Part shown: positions 6,575 through 9,826 of the stretch, in pieces | How positions within the stretch are numbered: the first letter of the stretch is position 1 | How the letters are laid out: every line of letters starts with the position of its first letter | Assembly (NCBI GenBank): GCA_031413415.1 | Contig: JANOET010000329.1 | Coordinates: 1 to 9,826 of the forward strand | Direction: 5' to 3' | Source of the DNA: UBA668 sp031413415 | GTDB taxonomy: Bacteria > Actinomycetota > Acidimicrobiia > Acidimicrobiales > Ilumatobacteraceae | Length of the DNA stretch: 9,826 nucleotides | Program-made: the position numbers and the translations under genes | The notes under the pieces: model-generated | Database searches by the model: none | The model's input: only the letters and a program-made list of their open reading frames with translations | Told to the model about the DNA's origin: nothing

Positions 6575-7081
6575 ATGTCGAACGCATTGCCCCCCGACTG
6601 CATCCACGTCGTCATCGAGATTCCCCGTGGGAGCCGCAACAAGTACGAGATCGACCACGACACAGGCCGGGTCTTCCTCGACCGGCGCCTGTTCACGGCA
6701 ACCACGTATCCGGCCGACTACGGCTTCGTCCCCGACACGCTCGGCGGCGACGGCGACCCGCTCGACGCACTGGTGTTGCTGGAGGACCCCGTGTACCCGG
6801 GTGTGTGGGTGCAAGCCCGCCCGGTCGGTGTGCTGTACATGCACGACGAGGCCGGCGAGGACGCCAAGCTGATCTGCGTTCCCCCGAACGAGCCCCGCTG
6901 GGAGCACGTGCACGACCTCGAGGACCTCACGCCGCAGTTGGTCAACGAGATCCAGCACTTCTTCGAGGAGTACAAGGCCCTCGAGCCCGGCAAGACGTCG
7001 TCGACCGCCGGTATCGCCGGCAAGGATGCCGCCTGGGAAGAGATCCGTCGCGGCCAGGCCAACTACGTCCCCCACCACTGA
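6575..7081 (+). CDS. ppa: Soluble inorganic pyrophosphatase (family I)
   Basis: It hydrolyses pyrophosphate to two phosphates in the cytoplasm with Mg2+, pulling biosynthetic reactions such as DNA, RNA and aminoacyl-tRNA synthesis forward. The 168 residues match the bacterial hexameric type. The family signature DGDPLD (59-64) supplies Asp59, Asp61 and Asp64; DEAGEDAKLI (91-100) supplies Asp91, Asp96 and Lys98; further matches are VIEIPRGSRNKYEID (Glu15, Lys23), YPADYGF (Tyr49) and HFFEEYKALE (Tyr133, Lys134). I chose ATG 6575, 10 residues before the conserved core. In-frame ATGs at 6557 and 6485 exist, but the extra residues are not conserved and the latter overlaps the MFS gene. No Shine-Dalgarno is visible. 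Confidence 0.95.
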   Translation: MSNALPPDCIHVVIEIPRGSRNKYEIDHDTGRVFLDRRLFTATTYPADYGFVPDTLGGDGDPLDALVLLEDPVYPGVWVQARPVGVLYMHDEAGEDAKLICVPPNEPRWEHVHDLEDLTPQLVNEIQHFFEEYKALEPGKTSSTAGIAGKDAAWEEIRRGQANYVPHH

Positions 7082-7107
7082 CACGCCCCATCACCCCGGG
7101 AGGCTTC

Positions 7108-7212
7108 TGGGCGCGATTCCTCCCCCAGCCTCTGGGCGCGAAACGTCCCAAATCCAGGTCACTCCGCGCCCGTGGGACCGATTCGTCCCACTACTAGGAC
7201 GAATCGCGCCCA
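7108..7212. repeat. Cluster of four 18-bp repeats in a convergent intergenic gap
   Basis: The 156-bp non-coding gap 7082-7237 lies between the ends of the pyrophosphatase and PhyH-like genes. It carries four copies of TGGGCGCGATTCGTCCCA: 7108-7125 (2 mismatches), 7133-7150 (2), 7173-7190 (2), and 7195-7212 on the minus strand (1). The outer copies share a perfect 12-bp inverted match (7108-7119 with 7201-7212). Start spacings of 25, 40 and 22 bp and the mixed orientation differ from CRISPR. The unit has palindromic edges (TGGG...CCCA). I saw no further copy in the window. It could be a REP-like element, a multi-site protein-binding region or a transcription-end structure. Confidence 0.8.
7179..7206. 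terminator. 10-bp hairpin, possible two-way transcription end
   Basis: CGATTCGTCC (7179-7188) and GGACGAATCG (7197-7206) form a perfect 10-bp stem with an 8-nt loop, made by the third and fourth repeat copies facing each other. It sits between two convergent genes, where a bidirectional terminator is expected. There is no T-run on either side, so a classic intrinsic terminator is not proven. Confidence 0.4.
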
Positions 7213-7237
7213 ACCTCCGGTTCGGGAGAAGGCGGTT

Positions 7238-8401
7238 TCAGGAGGTGCGGCGGCGGGCGGCGTGGGCGTCGAGGCGTTGGCCGAACTCCGCGGGGTCGAG
7301 CCGGTCGGCCAGCGCCGCGAGCACCACGTCGGCTTGCGACGGCGGGGCGAGTCCGTCGACGGGCGGGTCACGGTCCAGGTTCGTCGGGAACGGGTAACCC
7401 TCGGCGCTCGCCGCGACCACTCGCTCGACGGCGGCCGGGTCGTCGCCGTGGCCCACCATCTGCAGCAGCGTCGGATACAGGGCACGGCACATGCGTGCCC
7501 GATCGACCGCCTCCATCGCCCGCCCCATGGCCGACGAGATCTGCAAGAGGTTCGCCATGCGCCGTACATCGGTGGTGCGGTTCGTGCCTGCCGCGTGCAC
7601 CAGCGCCGGGTTGAAGAACACCGCGTCTCCGGTCTGGAGGGGAAGCTGGACATGGTGCTCGGCGAAGTACTCGGCGAACTCGGTTCGCCGCCATGCGAGA
7701 TAGCCGAGCGGGTAACGATGTGTGCACGGCATGTACATCGTCGGACCGCTCTCGACCGGCATGTCGCCGTGCGCGATCGCCCCCTGCAACGTGAGTGCCG
7801 CCGAAAGTCGGTGAGCATGCGGCGGAAACGACTCGGCGGCCGAGTCGCTCTGGAATCCGAGGTGGTAGTCGCGGTGCGGCGCCTGAGCCTGTCCACCGGG
7901 ATTGACGACGTTCACCTGTGAGGTGACCTGGTACCAGGGCCCCAGCCAGGCGCCGCTGACGAGCTCGATGACAGGACATGCGTAGTAGCGGGCGAACGCC
8001 CACGGATCGGCGACGGCAAGCTTTTCGAGCGCGTTCCACACCCGGTCGTTCGCACCGGGGACGGCGAAGTGGTCGCCGGACTCGACGCCGTCGCGATGTT
8101 GCTCGTCGATCAGCGCGCGGAACACCGCGGTCGCGTCGTCGACCACATCGATCGGCACCGCACCGACGAACACCGCGATGCCCGGGCCGTCGTCGCCGAA
8201 CGCCGTGGCGAGTTCGGTGAGCACTGCGGTGCGGCCGAGCGGGGTCGTCGCCACTGCGGCCAACTCGGTCGCGTCGTACACGAGCGCGCCATGATCGACT
8301 CGCTGCGCCAAGGGGAACAGCGCCATGTCGACACCGAGATCGACGAGCGCGACGAGGTCCTCGAGACGACTGTCGCCGGCAGCGAACCACCCCGCAGCCA
8401 T
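7238..8401 (-). CDS. Phytanoyl-CoA dioxygenase (PhyH) family oxygenase
   Basis: A 387-residue protein that looks like a non-haem Fe(II)/2-oxoglutarate-dependent oxygenase, which hydroxylates or oxidises a small substrate while 2-oxoglutarate becomes succinate. The iron ligands are visible as His176-x-Asp178 (APHRDYHLGF) and the distal His269 (NPALVHAAGTNRT), followed by Arg280/Arg281 for 2-oxoglutarate. The core begins near residue 75 (GIAVFVGAVPID); the first ~70 residues and the last ~80 are extra compared with a compact PhyH protein. ATG 8401 lies 5 bp after the stop of the IolG-like gene, so they are surely co-transcribed; GGAG touches the ATG, too close for a normal Shine-Dalgarno. The substrate is unknown; the neighbours suggest a polyol or sugar derivative rather than phytanoyl-CoA. 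Confidence 0.85.
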   Translation of the reverse strand: MAAGWFAAGDSRLEDLVALVDLGVDMALFPLAQRVDHGALVYDATELAAVATTPLGRTAVLTELATAFGDDGPGIAVFVGAVPIDVVDDATAVFRALIDEQHRDGVESGDHFAVPGANDRVWNALEKLAVADPWAFARYYACPVIELVSGAWLGPWYQVTSQVNVVNPGGQAQAPHRDYHLGFQSDSAAESFPPHAHRLSAALTLQGAIAHGDMPVESGPTMYMPCTHRYPLGYLAWRRTEFAEYFAEHHVQLPLQTGDAVFFNPALVHAAGTNRTTDVRRMANLLQISSAMGRAMEAVDRARMCRALYPTLLQMVGHGDDPAAVERVVAASAEGYPFPTNLDRDPPVDGLAPPSQADVVLAALADRLDPAEFGQRLDAHAARRRTS

Positions 8402-8406
8402 CTCCG

Positions 8407-9435
8407 TCAGCCGATCTCGTCGCAGCGCACGACTCGCCCTTCACGCACGCTGAGCCCGGCTGCGAGTCCGATCACGAGCGGGGCGCGTCCGGCCGCAGCG
8501 TCGACCGGCGACGGACCGCCCTCGGTGACGTACTGCACGAACGCCTTCCATTCGTCGACGTAGCTGGGAATGTAGCGATCGAGGAAGAAGTACGGGATGG
8601 TCGTGCCGAACGTACCGTCGGCCGTGCGCCGCACGCCCGTGTGGGCAGTCGGGTTCTCGCTGGCGGCCATCCCGCCCGAGCCGAACGCCTCGACCCGTTG
8701 GTCGTAGCCGTAGACGGCCTGGCGACTGTTGTCGATGGTGGTGATCGCGCCGTTCTCGTGGAGCAGCGTGACCACGGCCGTGTCGACGTCGCCGGCTTCG
8801 CCGATCGCCGGGTCGACGCGCACCGCGGCGCGGGCGTAGACCTCGACGACTTCACTGCCGGTCACGTAGCGGGCCATGTCGAAGTCGTGGATCATCATGT
8901 CGAGGAACAGGCCACCGCTGACCTCGATGTACGCGATGGGCGGCGGTGCAGGATCGCGCGAGGAGATCCGCAGCAGGTGCACATCGCCGACGGCGCCCGA
9001 CACCACGGCGTCACGGACCGACTTGTGCGCCGGATCGAAGCGACGATTGAAGCCGATCTGGATGGGCACACCCGACGCCGCGACGACTTCGAGTGCCTCG
9101 TCGACCTGCGCCAGATCGAGCGACACCGGCTTCTCGCAGAAGATCGCCTTGCCCGAGTTCGCTGCGGCGATGAGCAACGGCACGTGAGTGTCGGTGCTGG
9201 TGCAGATGGCGACGGCATCCACGTCGGTCGAGGAGAACACCGCTTCGGCATCGGTGGTGTGGGGCACACCCAACTCAGCGCCGACCGACGCCGCGGCCTG
9301 CCCGTTGACGTCCTGCACCATTGCGAGCGCTGCACCGGGAATCTGACGAGCGAGCAACTCGGCATGCATCTTGCCGATGCGGCCGACACCCAGGACGGCG
9401 ATGCGGACAGGGGTGCGGCCGGCGGAAGTGGTCAT
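8407..9435 (-). CDS. iolG: Gfo/Idh/MocA oxidoreductase, inositol 2-dehydrogenase-like
   Basis: A 342-residue NAD(P)-dependent dehydrogenase closest to myo-inositol 2-dehydrogenase, which oxidises inositol to scyllo-inosose. The N-terminal Rossmann fold has GVGRIG (16-21). EKPVSLD (101-107) provides Lys102, and GGLFLDMMIHDFDMARY (174-190) provides Asp179 and His183, the Lys/Asp/His set of IolG. The C-terminal end (DRYIPSYVDEWKAF, PLVIGLAAGLSVREGR) is also IolG-like. ATG 9435 is backed by AGGAG 8 nt upstream and overlaps the SDR stop as ATGA, so translation is coupled; the longer frame to 9681 only shadows the SDR gene. Family members also act on other sugars and polyols, so the symbol is by resemblance. 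Confidence 0.85.
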   Translation of the reverse strand: MTTSAGRTPVRIAVLGVGRIGKMHAELLARQIPGAALAMVQDVNGQAAASVGAELGVPHTTDAEAVFSSTDVDAVAICTSTDTHVPLLIAAANSGKAIFCEKPVSLDLAQVDEALEVVAASGVPIQIGFNRRFDPAHKSVRDAVVSGAVGDVHLLRISSRDPAPPPIAYIEVSGGLFLDMMIHDFDMARYVTGSEVVEVYARAAVRVDPAIGEAGDVDTAVVTLLHENGAITTIDNSRQAVYGYDQRVEAFGSGGMAASENPTAHTGVRRTADGTFGTTIPYFFLDRYIPSYVDEWKAFVQYVTEGGPSPVDAAAGRAPLVIGLAAGLSVREGRVVRCDEIG

Positions 9436-9826
9436 CGAGGGGTCTCCTGGACTGATGGCTTCGGTGCATCTCCCGCACCCTGAACGGATTGGTCGTAGTC
9501 GACGATGTTGCCGGTCATCATCCCGCTGCGATCCGACAACAGGAACACGATCAGCTCGGCGACTTCGGGCGGCTTGATCAGTCTGCCGGTGGGTTGGCCC
9601 GCCTCGGCGGCCTCGAGCCAACCGTCGGAGGCGCCGTGGAACCGTCGTTGCACGCCGTCCTCGGCCGCCGTGTCCATCCACCCCGGATTCACCTGGTTGA
9701 CGCGGATGCCGTGGCGCAGCAGCGAGAACGCGACGTTCTTGGTCATCGTCGCCAGCGCTCCCTTCGACACGCAGTACGACAGGATGAAGGGCTGACCACC
9801 GTGCCCGCTGACGGACCCGATGTTCA
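9432..9826 (-). CDS. Short-chain dehydrogenase/reductase (SDR), C-terminal part
   Basis: The reading frame is open to the window edge, so about 130 C-terminal residues are seen of a usual ~250. From the edge it reads NIGSVSGHGGQPF, then SYCVSKGAL, giving the catalytic Ser region and the YxxxK motif, followed by IRVNQVNPGWMDT and the family end MTGNIVDYDQSVQG. The N-terminal NAD(P)-binding TGxxxGxG lies beyond the window. The GTG at 9770 is the Val of YCVSK, not a start. SDR enzymes oxidise or reduce alcohol/ketone groups; with the coupled IolG-like and PhyH-like genes it likely handles another step of the same oxidative pathway. The stop overlaps the next start by 4 bp (ATGA). Confidence 0.88.
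   Translation of the reverse strand, partial: NIGSVSGHGGQPFILSYCVSKGALATMTKNVAFSLLRHGIRVNQVNPGWMDTAAEDGVQRRFHGASDGWLEAAEAGQPTGRLIKPPEVAELIVFLLSDRSGMMTGNIVDYDQSVQGAGDAPKPSVQETPR
9444..9448 (-). promoter_or_regulatory. Shine-Dalgarno for the IolG-like gene
   Basis: AGGAG on the minus strand, 8 nt before the ATG at 9435, located inside the end of the SDR coding sequence. It decides the start of the IolG-like gene. Confidence 0.75.

Noticed and set aside
7108..7212. CRISPR array
   Set aside because: Repeats are only 18 bp, spacers are irregular (7, 22 and 4 bp between copies), one copy is inverted, and no cas gene is in view.
9436..9681. Longer N-terminus for the IolG-like protein
   Set aside because: The extra 82 codons are out of frame with the real SDR gene on the same strand, and a good Shine-Dalgarno marks ATG 9435.

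Overview
The window is GC-rich and densely packed, with several GTG starts and few clear Shine-Dalgarno sites. The style and the gene set (a HisKA_3-type two-component pair, an EntS-type MFS exporter, DUF2071, an IolG/PhyH/SDR cluster) suggest a high-GC actinobacterium, perhaps of the Acidimicrobiia/Ilumatobacter kind. That placement is an inference from style and was not tested by a search.

Layout. (1) 1-564 (+): the C-terminal part of an acetyl-CoA hydrolase/4-hydroxybutyrate CoA-transferase family protein, cut by the window edge. (2) 555-2584: a two-component pair transcribed head to head from a 23-bp gap that carries a symmetric, possibly bidirectional promoter. The kinase (-) has two PAS-like and two DHp (His-box) segments but one ATPase domain; the regulator (+) is a bare receiver. 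Both genes overlap their outer neighbours tail to tail. (3) 6520-2572 (-): a run of four genes, MFS exporter -> DUF2071 -> ACT-domain protein -> alanine transaminase (alaA-like). The first two are translationally coupled. The ACT gene is preceded by overlapping inverted repeats that could be an operator or a switchable leader. (4) 6575-7081 (+): inorganic pyrophosphatase, divergent from the MFS gene. (5) 7082-7237: a non-coding gap between convergent genes holding four near-identical copies of an 18-bp element, the last two inverted to give a 10-bp hairpin. (6) 9826-7238 (-): a tightly packed run, SDR dehydrogenase (cut by the window edge) -> IolG-like Gfo/Idh/MocA dehydrogenase -> phytanoyl-CoA dioxygenase-like enzyme, probably one oxidative pathway for a polyol, inositol or sugar-like substrate.

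Most genes are recognisable housekeeping or metabolic families. The parts most worth a second look are the 18-bp repeat cluster, the doubled DHp kinase with its output-less receiver and shared promoter, and the alternative hairpins before the ACT gene. No mobile element, CRISPR array, tRNA or rRNA was seen.
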